Below, piece by piece: positions 1 through 12,200 of a DNA stretch of 64,000 nucleotides; position 1 is the first letter of the stretch; each line of letters opens with the position of its first letter. The translations under genes were made by a program, and so were the position numbers. A model generated the notes under the pieces. It was given only the letters and a program-made list of their open reading frames with translations, did no database searches and was not told the origin of the DNA. The DNA is taken from the NCBI GenBank assembly GCA_025917655.1, contig CP084620.1, positions 2,232,001-2,296,000 of the forward strand, read 5' to 3'. This DNA comes from Chlorella sorokiniana (lineage: Eukaryota > Chlorophyta > Trebouxiophyceae > Chlorellales > Chlorellaceae).

Positions 1-124
1 CTGCCGCTGCACTGTGGCATCCGGGCGATAGCCGGCATACCTGCGGAGTGTCTTGGCTGAGGCTGCCTGCTGGGCTGGACTGCCTGACGATCCTCGTATG
101 CCTGACTGCCCTGCGCCGACGCAG

Positions 125-3100
125 CCGCGTGGGAGGGCCTGGCCTCCTGCTACCAGAGCCTGGGCCGCTTCACCGCCGCCCTCAAGGCGTACGGGCGTGC
201 TGTGGAGCTGCAGCCGGACCGCGCCTACTCGCGCATACAGGTGCGGCGGGCGGTGGGGTGCCTGTGAAGGGGGGTGGGGAAAGATGAGGGTCGGTGTTGC
301 AGCTGCAGGGCCTGCCGCACACACCGTCAACCGCGCAGCGCATGATGAGACGCCGCGCATGCTGCCGGCCACTGTCGCAGAGCGGCAACATACATATGGC
401 GTTGGGCGGCTTCGCTGACGCCACCGCTGCCTTTGAGGCTGCGCTGGAGGTGGCGCCCGACCACCCCGCGGCGCAGCTGGGCGCAGCCGAGGGCCTGTCC
501 GCCGCGGCGGGCGCACATGCGCGGCAGGGCGCGCTGGGCGCCGCCGCAGACGAGCTGGCGCGGGCGGCGGGCTACGTGTTGCGCTGCGCCGCGCGGCACG
601 GCACCCTCCAGGCCGGTGCGTGGCCGCTGGGGCTGCACCGCCGCGCCGCTGCCTGATTCGATGCAACTGCACAGCTCCAACTCGCAGGTGCTGGTGCTGG
701 TGCTGTGTCCCCTGGCCCGGTCCTCCTTTGCATGCACCCAAACGCGTCCTTCCCGACCTCTCTCCTGCAACTCCCCGCCCCTCCCCCCACACACGCCGCA
801 GCCTGGAAGCTGCTGGGCGATGTGCTGGCTCTGCACCACGCCGTCACACCCGCCCCCACCACCCCTCCCTGCCCCCTCGCCGCCGCCACCGCCGACGACC
901 CTGGCGCTGCGCTGGATGGCGAGCTGGAGGGGTGGCGGCGGGCGGGCCGCCGCGCTGCGCCAGGCACGCCGCGCGTACGCCAGGCGCTGCACCTGGGCCC
1001 GGCGGCGGCGGGGGCCTGGCAGGACGCCGCCTTTGCGCTGTACCATGAGGCGCAGGTGTGTGTGTGTGGGGGCGCAGTGCAAGGCTCCTGCACAGGCTGC
1101 ACTCCTTGGGGAGGAAAGGGGGCAGGGTGCTGGGTGTTCTAGTCGGACGGCGCCTCACAGTGGGCAGACGTGCGGCATTGCTCGCAACAGCGTTCCTGAC
1201 GCCAATCCCGCCACCCCCGGCAGCTCTTGCGCGCCCATCCCGCGGTGTCGGGCGCTGCCTGCGCTGGCTCCGCCGCCGAGCCGCTGCTGGCGGGTGCGGA
1301 GCGTGCGGCGCGTGCAGGCATCCGCCTCGACCCCGCCGCGCCGCTGCTGTGGGCGGCGCTGGGCACGGTGGCGCGGCAGGTGGGCCCCGCGCTGCCCAGC
1401 CTTGGTGCTGGCTGCCACCCCTCCTGCCTGCACACGCCTGCGCTGCATGCACCCAGGCCAGCGGACAGCCCGTGCCTGCCTGCCTCGCCTGCCCCCTCAT
1501 CATGCATGCACACTCACCGACGCTTGCTCTGAAACCCTGTGCACCGCCCCCTGTGTGCTCCCGCCAGGATGCGGTACGCGAGTACGCGCTGTGCCGCGCC
1601 CTGCAGCTGGATCCCAAGTGCGTGCCCGCCTGGGTGGCGCTGGCACGCCTGTACGCGGGTACGACCCACGCGCGTGGTGCTGCCGCCCTTCCTGCAGCCC
1701 TTGTCGCCTCGCCGCCGCCCCCATTCCACCCAGGATTGCGCGTGCGCCGATGCCTTGCCGCGCCTGACACTCTGCCCGCTGGGCTGCGCGCAGAGCACGG
1801 CGAGGGCGGGCCGGCGGCGTCGGGCGCTGCAGTACGCGCGGGGCCACGAGCCGGCGGCCCCCGCCATCTGGGAGGCGATGGCGGACGTGGCTGCCCTCAG
1901 CCCCAGCGGTGCGTGCGGGCGCCAGCAGGCTGGGGCCTGTTGCTGGCTGCTTGGCTGCAAGAGGGTTGTGGTGTGCGGCCTGCAGAGTGCTTCACATGCT
2001 GGATGCCCCCGTTGCTGCGCTGCTGCAGGTGCCGCCGAGCGAGCCGACTACCAGGAGCACGCTTGGGGGCTGGGGCGGGCCTGCCGGCCTGCTGGGCTTT
2101 GCAGAGTCCGGGATACGCGCGGTGAGGCTGGCGGAGCGGCGGGGACCCCCTGGGTGGGGCGGGCCGATGAGGCTGCGCGCTGTGTACGGCGTGGCAGCGC
2201 CGCCAGTCGCCAGCTGGCCTGCAAGCTGTGCCCAGCCTTCCTCCCCCGTGCCCGCCTGCAGGGCCGCGCCCTGGAGGGTCCCGTCTACGCTGCCGCAAGC
2301 AAGGCGGCCCTCATGCAGCCGCTCGACCCCGCCGCCCGCAACGTGCAGGGACTGGCGGCAGGTGCTGGCCTGGCGCCCGCAGCATCTGGCAGCCGTGCTG
2401 CTGCCTGCGTGGTGCTGGTGCATGCTGCCTGCGCGGCGCTGAGTGGGTCACCGTCTTGCTCCGCGTCGCCGGTGCAGAGGCGCGCGGCGACTTGGCGGCG
2501 GCGGCGGCGGCTTACCGGCTGGCGCTGCGGCTGCTGCTGGGGCGCCGCGACCCCGCCTGCACCGCGCAGCAGCCCCCCAGCATCCCGGGCCGCAGCACCT
2601 CGCTGCAGACGGCGGTGCAGCTGAACCTGGCACGCGTGCTGGCCCGCAGCAGCGGCACGGTGCAGGAGGCGGTACAGCGGTACGAGGAGCTGGAGGTGGG
2701 CGCCGAGCTGTACGACCACCCGCCCGCCTGGCTTGCTTACGCGGCGGCGCAGCGCGGCGCGGGCAACGCGACGGGCGCAGCCATGGCGGTGGCGTCGGCT
2801 GCGGAGCCAGGTGGGCTGCGGGGCCCTGCCTGCTGCAGCGCACAGGCTCTGCCCGACAAGCGCTGGGACCTCGTTGGCTGCGTTGACAGTGGGGAGGAGC
2901 AGGGTGGTTGCCCTGATGGCTGCTCGTCGCCAGCGCCCCCAGCTGCAGGCACCCCCGTGCAGCTGCTGGCCGCTGCCGTGCGCGCCACCATGCAGCTGCT
3001 CTGCGAGGGCGGGCGGCCCGCCGAGGCGCTGGCGCACCTGCGGCAGGCGCTGCCCGCGCTGGCGGCGGGCAAGGCGGCAGCGGCGGACGTGGAGGGGCTG

Positions 3101-3740
3101 TGGCTCACTGCTGCGGCAGGGGCGGCAGCGGTAGGGCATGCTCGGCTGCTGCGTGAGGCAGTGGCGGCGGCCAAGGCTTGGGCTGCAGAGGCAGACGACG
3201 AGAGCGCCCCTTCTTGGCCGGCCTGCTGGGCGCACAGGCCGCCGCCAGCCTGGTGGCAAAGCAGCCGGAGCGGGCGGCGGAGCAGTACAGCAAGGCGGTG
3301 CACCTGTGCCCCAGCGACGCCGCCCTGCGCGTATCTCTGGCAGCGGCCACTCTCATGCGGCCTGCCGCATCAAACGCCGCGGAGGCCGCGCTGCGCTTGC
3401 TGGAAACGCCGCTGTGGTGGCGGCGGCGATGTCGCCGCAGCGGCAGCCGGCGGCGGCGGTGGGCCCTGGGGGCAAGCCGCTGCCTGAAGCCGCGGTGGAG
3501 GCAGCCACATCCGCCCTGCTGGCCACCCACGCCATCACGCCCGACCAGGCAGCCCGGCGCCTATCCGTGGCTGCTCGCTGCCTGCACGAGAGCCCTGCCA
3601 ACCCCCAACTCTGGTACCACTGCGCCCTGACAGCCAGAAAGGCGGCGTCTGTCGATGGCAGCGACGGCGGTGCTGAGCGGGCCTGGCGGTGGTGCCGCGC
3701 GGCAGAGGCAGTGCTTGGCCGGGCTGCTGTGGCATGTTGA
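125..3740 (+). CDS. SKI3: SKI3 / TTC37-like TPR scaffold of the Ski complex (3' part, multi-exon)
   Basis: The product is the tetratricopeptide scaffold of the cytoplasmic Ski complex, which feeds mRNA to the exosome for 3'-5' decay. The window opens in an intron; the first visible exon (125-240) reads WEGLASCYQSLGRFTAALKA, a TPR matching the SKI3/TTC37 block 'WE.LGEAY...TAALK'. Further exons fit GT-AG introns at about 381-615, 802-1055, 1224-1379, 1568-1658, 1794-1908, 2029-2118 and 2262-2360, then mostly continuous coding to the TGA at 3738-3740. Blocks such as AAWKLLGDVLALHHAV, AAPLLWAALGTVARQ and QYSKAVHLCPSDAALR follow the family order. The C terminus (NPQLWYHCALTARKAA) aligns with the human region near residue 1170, so the long animal C-terminal extension is absent, as I recall for plant SKI3. 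Frame changes near 3207 (a C-run) and around 3410-3440 look like base-count errors. Exon edges are approximate; the 5' half lies outside the window. Confidence 0.8.
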
Positions 3741-4085
3741 TATTGTGGCTTGCATGCGGATGGTGTGAGATTGCGGTTGATAATAGTAGGCAATGCAAGC
3801 TATCACACTGGTACAGGGCACAGCAAGTGCAGCAGAGGAAGCACCAGCAGGCATTGTGTTGGTACCACCTGCAGGAGTTAGCAATGGGTGCAGCGGGAAG
3901 GAAAAGCAAGAGTAAGCGTGCGCACACAGCCTTAGCTCAACAGCAAGGGAGAGGATGAAGGATGGGAGCGCGCACATCTGTAGCAATCATATGAACACGC
4001 ATCAACGTTGCAATCAAGTGCAAGGGCCTTGCAGAACACACGATGCATCGGCCGCTCCAAACTGTTCTGGTGGGTGCCCAGCAAG
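3741..4085. other. convergent intergenic spacer (shared 3' flanks)
   Basis: These 345 bases lie between the stop of the SKI3-like gene (+) and the stop of the SDR gene (-). The stretch is more AT-rich than the flanking exons and should hold both 3' UTRs. I see no RNA gene and no repeat in it. Confidence 0.5.
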
Positions 4086-5750
4086 TCAAACAGGCCAGCG
4101 CGCCCCCGTCTGCTCGCACAGAAGGTCCCACAGCCGTTGCTGCGCTTCCACGCTGTATGCCGCTCGGGTGGCGGTGCGCGGCTTGCGGTTGACCCAGAAC
4201 TTGCTGCAAGCGCTCGATGTTAAAAGAAGGAAAACGCAGGATTGGTGGGACCGCCAGGATGTGCGATGCGCGGCCCGCCACCCGGTGTGCTGCGTGTGGC
4301 GCATGCATGCCAGCGCTCACCCCGTGCACTTGGCCAGGCCGGCGTCCCTCACAGCCCACTCCAGATCGGTGGCCTCGGCTGCGCGGCAGGCCACGCCGTG
4401 CGCCACCTCGCCCCACCCAGCCAGCAGGATCTGCGCGAGACAGCCGCGGAGGGGGTGCTGGGCCCAGACGCAGCAGGAAGGGAGCCAGCTGGGCGCGGCA
4501 CTGCCAGGCAGCGAGCTGTTGCTGGGCCGGGCTGCGCCACCTTTGTCGCGGTGGCCCCGGGTCGATGCAGTGCGCCACGGCTGGGTGGCGGGCCCTGCGC
4601 AGGCGCGCCGCCAGCCTGAAGGTCCACATGGCCACCGCCAGCTTGCTGCGCGAGTAGGCCTGGTGGCCCACACGCCCGTACTGCCGCTCCCCTGCAGGTC
4701 CTCCCACTCCAACGAGTCCGAGTGGGAGATGCTGCCCAGGTTGACCACGCGCTCGCTGTGTGTGCAACCCAGAAAGGGGCGGGGGCTCAGCAAAGGAAGC
4801 ATCAAGATGCGGTGTGGCGGCCTTCCCTCGCAACCGCCGCCATCGCCTTCACAGCTTCGCAGTTCTCTGCTGCTGCACAACCACCCTCCACCGCTCCTGT
4901 TTCCCTCCCTAGGAATGAGTGCTCACGTGACGCGGTCAACTAGCAGCGAAGTCAGGAGGAAAGGGGCCGCCACGTTGACCGCCCACGTCTCCTCCAGCGC
5001 ATCCTCCGTCTCCCGCCGCTCCTCATTAAACACCGCGGCATTATTGCACAGGACAGCCAGGCTGCACAAAGTTGCAGCAGCAACAAGACGCAAGGATGGA
5101 GCGCAGATGGGACGCCGAGGCCGGATCGGGCGAGCACATTAACCACAGACCACTTATCGCCGATCCTGGCGGGGCGGCATGCAGCGTGTGGCATGCAGAG
5201 CAACAGGCCCGATGCCACGGGGCCTGTGCTCACCTGCCGCCAAAGTGTTGCTGGAGGTCGCGCAGCAGGTGCTCCCAAAGGCCCGCGTCTGCTGCAGGCT
5301 GCTGAGGTCGTACCCGTAGCCATACACCCGAGCGCTGCCCGTGTGGGCGCGGAGGTCACGCAGCGTGCGCTGCACCCGCGTACGGTTGCGACCGTGCACC
5401 AGTACCGTGGCGCCTTGCTGCGCTAGGAGTGCTGCTGTGTGCCTGCCGATGCCACTGCGGGCGAGACATGGCGGGCAGCGCGGCCACACCGGGATAAGAG
5501 GCGGGCGGTGGCAAAAGCGGCAAGGGCGCCTTTGAATCGGAACCGTTGTGCCGTGACATTCCGGTGGAATGTGAAGATCGAGACAGCCTTCTTAGACTTA
5601 CTCTGTGCTGCCTGTCACCAGCACGGTCTTGCCGTGCAGGCTGCCAGGGTCGCTGCCCAGAGCCTCATACCCCAGGGATGCAAAACACTGCACGTTGGTT
5701 GCAAATTGCGACAGCTCTTTCGGCGCCCGCCTGCGACAGGCGCTCAGCAT
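4086..5750 (-). CDS. short-chain dehydrogenase/reductase, DHRSX/plant SDR type
   Basis: A classical SDR, an NAD(P)-dependent oxidoreductase of unknown substrate. Reading leftward, exon 1 (5750-5603) starts at the ATG at 5750, which has an in-frame TGA just upstream. It carries GKTVLVTGSTD, the Rossmann TGxxxGIG motif completed in exon 2 (5454 down) as GIGRHTAALLAQQGATVLVHGRN. A third exon (about 5065-4940) has the NNAAV motif and ETWAVNVAAPFLLTSLL. The next (about 4770-4610) has VVNLGSISHSDSLEW, with the catalytic serine, and YSRSK, the YxxxK pair. A short exon gives CIDPGATATK, then ILLAGWGEV, and the last exon (to 4086) FWVNRKPRTATRAAYS to GARWPV. The DPG..TK/LLAGWG blocks are characteristic of plant SDRs related to DHRSX. 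Two frame breaks, near 5274 and 4689, each vanish if a G-run (sense strand) were one base longer. The likely length is about 330 residues. Confidence 0.8.
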
Positions 5751-6184
5751 TCTGCCGCAAAGGCTGCAAACCCTTGCGTCTCATCCGCCTGCCTCAAGTC
5801 GGCCGAGGCGTTTAGAGAGTCGGTCAAGTCTTGAGATGATCACGGTGGGCGCGGTAAATGGCCATGCTCATGTCTGGCTGCAGAGCGGTCGCAAGCGCAG
5901 CGCAGCACGTGTCGACATCGTGCAGTCGCATGTTAAAGTTGCAGCCTGTGCATCTGGGGTCAATATGGATTTTGTTGCATGCAACTTGCAGGTGTTCCAC
6001 GGCTTTGGTCACTCTGTTCCAGCAGGTTGGTCACCCAGGGGCGAGTGGCCGTCGCGGGGATTCTTCATCGCCCGGTCTGCGGCAGCGCAGGGAACAGACT
6101 CTATGAGCAACCGCTGCAGAGAGGCGTGCCTTACGCTGGACCAAACCAGGCTACCTAGGTCTGCAGAAGCTGACGCTGGGGGGC
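5751..6184. other. spacer upstream of the SDR gene
   Basis: These 434 bases lie between the SDR start (5750) and the last exon assigned to the next minus-strand gene (6185). The stretch should contain the SDR promoter and 5' UTR. I recognise no motif, RNA gene or repeat. Confidence 0.4.
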
Positions 6185-7149
6185 CTATTCATCCCAGGGC
6201 TGGAAGTCTGTGCGGTTAACGTCCCGCCCCAGCTCCTCCTCCTCCCGCTCATCCTCAGCCGCCTCAGCACTATCGCTGTGGCCGCCGGCTGCGGCCCGGC
6301 CTGCGGCGGTGCACGGCCCCCAAACGGGCAGCTGCCGTTGCTCAGCCGCCTTGGGGCCCGATGGCGCATGCTGCCGACAGCCTGAAGCCCAGCGCCAGCC
6401 GGGACGGGCCCCCCTTATTCCCCCACCTGAGTAGCTGGGCGAGTGCGCCGCCGTCTTTCCATGGGCTCCCCGCCCTCCACCCTGCCCGCAGTGTCGGGGT
6501 GCACGGTTGCCCCCGCATCCTGCTCCTGCATTGCAGCAGCCACAGGGGCACAGCATCAACGGGGTGCGCTTCAGCAAGGCTGACCACAGCCAGCTGACGC
6601 ATCCTCTCACCTTCACAATTTGCTCATCCGACTTGCCCTGAGTTGGCTGGCTGGCCTGGGACCGGGGGTCATCTCGGGATGCATACGCGCCGCCAGCAGT
6701 GCTGGCTGCACCCGCCTCGCTCGTCTCCTTCTGCAGCTGCGGCGCTGCATCGGCGTGCATGTGCTCCCGCGCCACGTCTTCGCCATCTTTGCAGTAGCGA
6801 GGACACAGTGGGTGTACAAGTCAGGGAAGGAACAGGCATTTGTCCATGCAGGTGAAAGAATAGAAGGTGCAAGCCATGCAAAGGAGCCGAGTTGGGCAGC
6901 TCACCTTTGCCCAGCACCGCCGCACCGCTTGAGATGAAGCGGCGGTGGGACAGCGTGGAAAAGCTGCGAGCTGCGGCCTTGGTGCTCTGCCGTCCGCCAG
7001 CAAACTTGGGGGCATCAGCATCACGCCCAGGGTCCCCCTTCACCTGGCCTGCAAGCAGGTGGCCGGCCGGCTCGCCAGGTTGCCCCATACTTGCAAGGCA
7101 TGAAGATGCTCCATCTGCAGCTGAAGGGCCCTGTTGCCCTCACCCGTGG
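6185..7149 (-). CDS. possible 3' exons of the OsmC-like gene, or a small separate gene
   Basis: Several minus-strand segments look coding but I do not recognise them. They are a stretch ending RRFISSGAAVLGK (about 6915-7040), an acidic segment KETSEAGAAS to GKSDEQIVK (about 6620-6780) followed by a GTGAG donor-like site, and a final exon with EDEREEEELGRDV that ends NRTDFQPWDE and a stop at 6185. All lie on the strand of, and directly downstream of, the OsmC exons, with plausible GT-AG junctions. A charged C-terminal extension of the OsmC protein is the simplest reading. A separate short gene is the alternative. No function is claimed. Confidence 0.35.
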
Positions 7150-8302
7150 CCCCGCCCTGATCCTCCAGCTCGTGCAGCACGCAGGCCGGCTCGCAGTTGT
7201 GGTCCACCTCCCCCTTCTTCATGCTCAGCTGCAGGTCCAGGCCTGCATTGGGAAGCAGTCCAGGGGTGGGCACTAGCGGCGATAAGTTTGAGCGCAGCCG
7301 CCAGGAAAGGCCCGTACCAGAGGCCTTCAGCGTAGCTGCCACGATGCAGCGTCGGTCCACCTGCATGCACAGGCAGGCAGAAAATTCTTTGTACATTCTG
7401 CACAGCCAAGCGTGTGCTGGGCGAGATGCTCATTTTCTTTGCATGGTGCGACCCCCTGCACAGCCCACCTGCTTCGAAATGGCATCCAGGTCCTGCTGGC
7501 TGAGCTGCGTGTCAAACGTGCCTTCCAAGGAGACGCGGGTGAACCGCGCATCGACACCAGGCTCTGTGCTGCGAACCCCCCGCAGGTCGTACTCGCCTGC
7601 AGGGGGGGGCAGGGAGGAGGCACCCACGGAGCAGTGGCCCTGGAACGCACGTGAAGGAAGGCCCCCATTCTTGTAAAGCAGAGTGCTTTGCAACTCGGTT
7701 AGGGTGCAGCCGCCCACCCGTTGCAGACCAGGCCACGCTGCCTATGGTCCCAAGCTTCATTTCGCGCGCAATCATGGAGGCGGTGAACTGGGTGCACCCG
7801 ATGAGGGAGCCCAGCAACGTACTGAGGGGGTTGGGGCCTGCATGGTCTTGCACAGCCACTTTTTTGTGATCGCGGAACATGCAGACAGGCAGGTCTGTTG
7901 CTGCGTCAGGCTGCCGCTCACCAATCCCCTTGCCTCCCATGCGGGGCGGCTCATCCACCGCAAAGCGGAAGCTTTCGGCAGTGACAAGGGTGGTAGCACC
8001 CTCGCCGTAGCCCTCCACTCGAGCTGGGAGACATGGGCAGAAGGAGCATGGCAAAGTGATTGAATATTGAAATGCCACTCTACAGCCGCCGACGGGTGGG
8101 TGCCAATCAACCGCCCATACTTGGGGCAGCGGCACTAAGAATACCTCCTTTGGACGCTGTGCCCAGCAAAGGCTGCCCTCAGATGGCCCACCTTTCATTG
8201 TCATCGGCCCAGAAGCCGCTTGGGCTGCCAGGGTCCGCCCACACCCCTGCAGACAGGGGCCCGTTGTTCTCAGCAGTGACCGCATGACTGCCGTTCTTAG
8301 AG
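7150..8302 (-). CDS. OsmC/Ohr-family protein (peroxide-detoxifying thiol reductase fold)
   Basis: OsmC/Ohr proteins reduce peroxides with two conserved cysteines. Exons read leftward: about 8302-8205 (NNGPLSAGVWADPGSPSGFW); 8024-7933 (ARVEGYGEGATTLV, FAVDEPPRMGGKG, the typical 'P..MGG.G.GP.PLE' entry); 7834-7717 (GPNPLSTLLGSLIGCTQFTA, containing the first catalytic Cys, then MIAREMKLG and VAWSATG); about 7600-7480 (EYDLRGVRS, RVSLEGTFDTQLSQQDLDAI); 7360-7325 (VDRRCIVAATLKASG, with the second Cys in the RRCxVAATLKA motif); and 7243-7150 (LDLQLSMKKGEVDHNCEPAC). GT-AG junctions keep the frame and give the family's domain order. The true start is uncertain and may lie further upstream, where the frame stays open to 8412. 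The coding potential continues past the usual domain end, suggesting an extension (see the 6185-7149 entry). Confidence 0.72.
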
Positions 8303-9209
8303 AAGCAGCGGGATTTTTGCAGGGTAAAACACTGAAACAAGGGCCGCTGGCGAAAGACAGTTTCGCAGCTGCCTACGTGGTGCATAGGTGGGCAGCTGCC
8401 TACGTGCCTCACAGATGGCAGCTGCCCACGTGCTGCACTCGTCGAAGCGTTGCCTGCTTCAAATTAGACTGCCACACATTGTCCATCCACATACAACTTG
8501 GCTTTGGCTTCACAGCTAAGTCCCCATAGTCACATCGCACTCTTCTGTCCGCAGCAGCAGGCATGACACAATGCAACCACCATCTGCTCAGAGTACGCCG
8601 GCAGCAGTAACCACGCTCATTGTCAGTCTTCTCGCAAATCCAAGCTACCCTGGCATGTATTGAACTTATGTTCACCGCTGACAGACATACAGAACCTGCA
8701 AGCTGTGCATGCCTGGGGAGAGGGAGGCAGCGGCAACTAACGCTGGCGGCAGTGGCTACCCGCCGCCCACCGAGAGATTTCGAATGACCCAAGATTTCAC
8801 ACTCAGCGTTGATTGCACATAGAGAATTGAGATCATACTAAGCTGCACGATCTGGGATTTCGTGGAGAGCGCCTGCGGCTTACATAGCGACCAAGGCCAA
8901 AGCAAAGGCAAGTTGGACTTTTGACTGGTTTTCATCGACGATTGTGTGCCCAGGCACACGCTGCGCAGAAGGACGCGCGAAATGGCCAACACAAGGACTT
9001 ACTGCGCCTGTGTACCTCTTGCGTGTACACGCGCACGAGAGCCATCCTGGCAAAAGGCTTTGTTCCTACATCTTCAACGTACGTGCTGGCTGTCTTGCCT
9101 GCCTAAACCACCGTATCCGTTCACACCCAACATCACCACTGATCAGTTCCAAAATTATTCGTTGTGCGACATCGAAAGCCGGCTGCGTGTACCGGCAGAC
9201 AGTCCCGGA
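8303..9209. promoter_or_regulatory. divergent promoter region between the OsmC-like and APC2 genes
   Basis: The two genes point away from each other across this ~0.9-kb stretch, so both promoters should lie here. I see no RNA gene. The only conspicuous structure is the triple repeat described at 8365-8432. Confidence 0.45.
8365..8432. repeat. three copies of a 15-bp GCAGCTGCCYACGTG motif
   Basis: The 15-mer occurs at 8365-8379, 8392-8406 and 8418-8432, spaced 26-27 bp apart, about two and a half helical turns. Each holds the palindrome GCAGCTGC followed by YACGTG. The third copy makes a perfect CACGTG (G-box). The position upstream of the OsmC-like exons and the regular spacing suggest a transcription-factor cluster, possibly bHLH or bZIP; that role is inference. 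Confidence 0.5.
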
Positions 9210-12200
9210 ATGTCAGCGGCAGCAGCCGCCGCCTGGGTCCATTTTGCCGACATAAGCTCTGCGGCGCTGCACCGCCCCAAAGACTTTGGCGTGACGCCTA
9301 CAGGCTTGGCTCCCACCCTCGTGGCAGCAGTTGATGGCGTAATTGCACAAGGCTTGGCCCGCCTGCTGCCAGCACAGCTGCTATCAGCTGCTGTCGGTGC
9401 GTTTCAAGCCCGGCTGGCATGCTTGGGAGATACGCTGGCAGCCCTGTTTGACCAGCTTGCAGCAATGGGCGCCATGGCCGAGAGCGAGGACAAAGATGAC
9501 GAAGAAGATGGCGTCGCAGGGTTGACAACTGATATGGAGGCGTCCCTGGCGGGCACACTGGAGGTGGGCGCTGAATGGCTTGCTTTGTGCAATGAGATGC
9601 GGGCCGCTGGCTGGGTGTGCTCGCAGGTCATCTACAGGAGTCCTCCCCTGCTTTCCACAGGATATCTGCGGTGCTGTGGAGCTCTGCAGCGAGCTGCTGC
9701 AGCATCTCTGCCAGCATGCGCTGCGTGTGCAGCCCTCGCTGTGCCCCGCTGACCGCGCACCGCTGCACAGCTTGGAGCCGCGCTTCCGCCGCGAAGCTGC
9801 CGCCGCTGTCACAGCTGCGGGGCAGGGCAACTGGGCGGGTGCGGGCAGCTGCGACCCCCATTTTTCTTGTCGCGGTGGTACAACTGCAAATCATGTTGGA
9901 TGTCAGGTTGTGCATGTCACCTGCTGTTGCTTTCAACCCGCCCGCTGCCCCACCTGCCTCGTGCAGCCTTGCTCCTGGCCTATTACCAGCACAAGCTGCA
10001 GCAGCTCAGCGAGCTCTTGCAGGCAGCAGAGGAGGGCGCTGCGGATGGTGGGGTCATGGATGGCGAGTTTGGTGGTGGCGGCAGCCTCGCGATGGAGCCG
10101 GGCTGGGCGGCGGCCCTGCAAGGTGTGTCCGCCCACCTACGTATGCTCGGGCTGGAGGTGAGCAGTGATCCAGAGTGGTCGGTGGTTGGCTCTGCTTCGC
10201 TGCAATGCTGCAAATGCATGGGGTTGAAAAGGCCTGCATGTTCAGACCCTGAGGATGTGTGGCAGGGGTGGGTTGGTGCTTGGAAGCATGACCAGAGCTT
10301 CTGCTGCAAGCAAACGCAAAAGTGCTTCATTGCTGTGTGAGGCAGGTGGTGCCGTGCTGCATGAAAATTTGCGCGCGCATTGCGCCTGCTGCTCTCCTTG
10401 TAGGACCTATCGGAGGAGGCGTACGCGGCGGCAGTGTGCCGCCACTTACACCGCCACTTGGCGGGTCGCTCTCGCGCAGCCTTTGGGGAGCGCATCCTGG
10501 GCCCCGCGCTGCGCTACTCGGCCACCACGCCCCTCCACTTCCTGCAGCTTGTGCTGCCGCAGGGGGTGAGGTATATGCAGTGCTTCCTCTGCGTCCGGTC
10601 AAGCAATCAGTCTGTCCCATGCAAGGGCACCATCAAGCATGGCAGCAGTAGTTCCGCGCTGGCACATGAAAGGTCAACATGCCCATGCACCCACCGCCCC
10701 ACCTCAAACATGCAGGCGGCAGGCGACAGCGCCCTGGCTGCATGGCGCGCACGCCTGGCTTACTACGTTTACGAGGCGGTCGGTGCCGCGCGTATTGCAG
10801 ACATGTTTGACATCGTGGTGGACTATCCAGACAGGCAGGTGTTGGGGAGGGGGAACGAAGCTGCTGGCTGCCGGGGCTGTCCGGGATTTGGAGATTGTCC
10901 AACAAAAGAGCAGATTGCACGCTGTGGCGGTTGGGTAGCATAAATATGGATGAATGTCCTCGCGCTGGCTGGTGCCCTGCGCCCACCGACCCCACGCGTT
11001 CCCTTCCTTGCCGCAGCATGCCCGCCATTGAAGACCTTCGAGAGTGCCTGCAGAACACCAACCTCCACCGCCGCTTCATTACTGTGTTTCGCAACGCACT
11101 CATGGCCCGTCTATTGCACCCTGGTGGGCTGGGTTGCGGGCTGGAGTTAGTGGCAGCATCACCGCCTCACAGTGGCCTGAGCGGCAATGGCCTCATGCTA
11201 GGAAGCATGACTAAAGAATTGTGCCTCACTTGTTGCCCTCATCTTCTGGCTCTTGTCTATGCTGCCGCATATGTCACGCAGGCGCCGCCACCTCCGACAT
11301 CATCCAGCAGTATGTGTCAGCTGTCAAGGCGCTGGCTCACGTAGACCCTGGCGGCGCCATCCTGGGCGCTGTGGGCGGGCCCATCGCCGCTTACCTGCGT
11401 GGGCGACGCGACACCATCCGCTGCGTTGTCACCATGCTGACGGCGGACGATGAGGACGAGGCTGGGCAGAGCTTGCTGGCAGAGCTGGGCAGTGCGGAGG
11501 CTGCAGCAGCAGAGGTCGGCGTTGGCTGGGTGGTGACGGGCAGGGTGGCAATGGGCAGCCAGACCCGGGTAGCATGTGCTGTGAGGTAATGACAGCAAGG
11601 TGCCTGATTTGCTAACCCTTGTCCCAGCCTGCAGGATTACAACAGCGATTTTGAAGGGCCCGATGCTGATGCGGCTGCGTTACGCGAAGCTGAATCCTGG
11701 GAGCCTGACCCAGGTGCGCCACAACTGATTGAAATGCATGGTGGCCAATTTGCAGCTACGCTACTCCACTTGTAGGCACGTGTGTCCAGGCAGCATGGTG
11801 TCAGAACCCTCTCATGCTTGACCTGTTGCAGTGGAGGTGGACAGCACGCGCAGCCATCATAGCGCCTCCCCCAGCGGCGACGTCATCTCCCGCTTGGTGG
11901 GCATCTATGGCTCCAAGGAGCTTTTCATGGGCGAGTACAGGTGGGGCAGGGGGTATGTGCTGGGCATGCAAGAGCTGGGCCCCTGCAGAGATGTTGCGCC
12001 TGGGTTGCCCGCCATCCTTATTGTGTCGCTGCCCCCCGGGCGCGCCCCCTGGCCCCCCCCCCGCGCGCCCGCCCGCCCCCGCCCCGCGCGCGCGCGCCCC
12101 CCCCCCCCCCCCCCCCCGACACCACCACCACCACCCACCCACCCACCCACATATACACACCACTTACACACTCCACAGGTCCATGCTGGCTGACCGCCTG

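Noticed and set aside
1-124. Coding start of the SKI3-like gene at the window edge
   Set aside because: No family block is readable in any frame before 125, and CGACGCAG at 117-124 looks like an intron acceptor; treated as intron.
327-1082. Minus-strand and alternative-frame ORFs overlapping the SKI3 and APC2 genes
   Set aside because: They are shadow frames of GC-rich exons, with low-complexity Arg/Ala/Pro composition and no recognisable domain.
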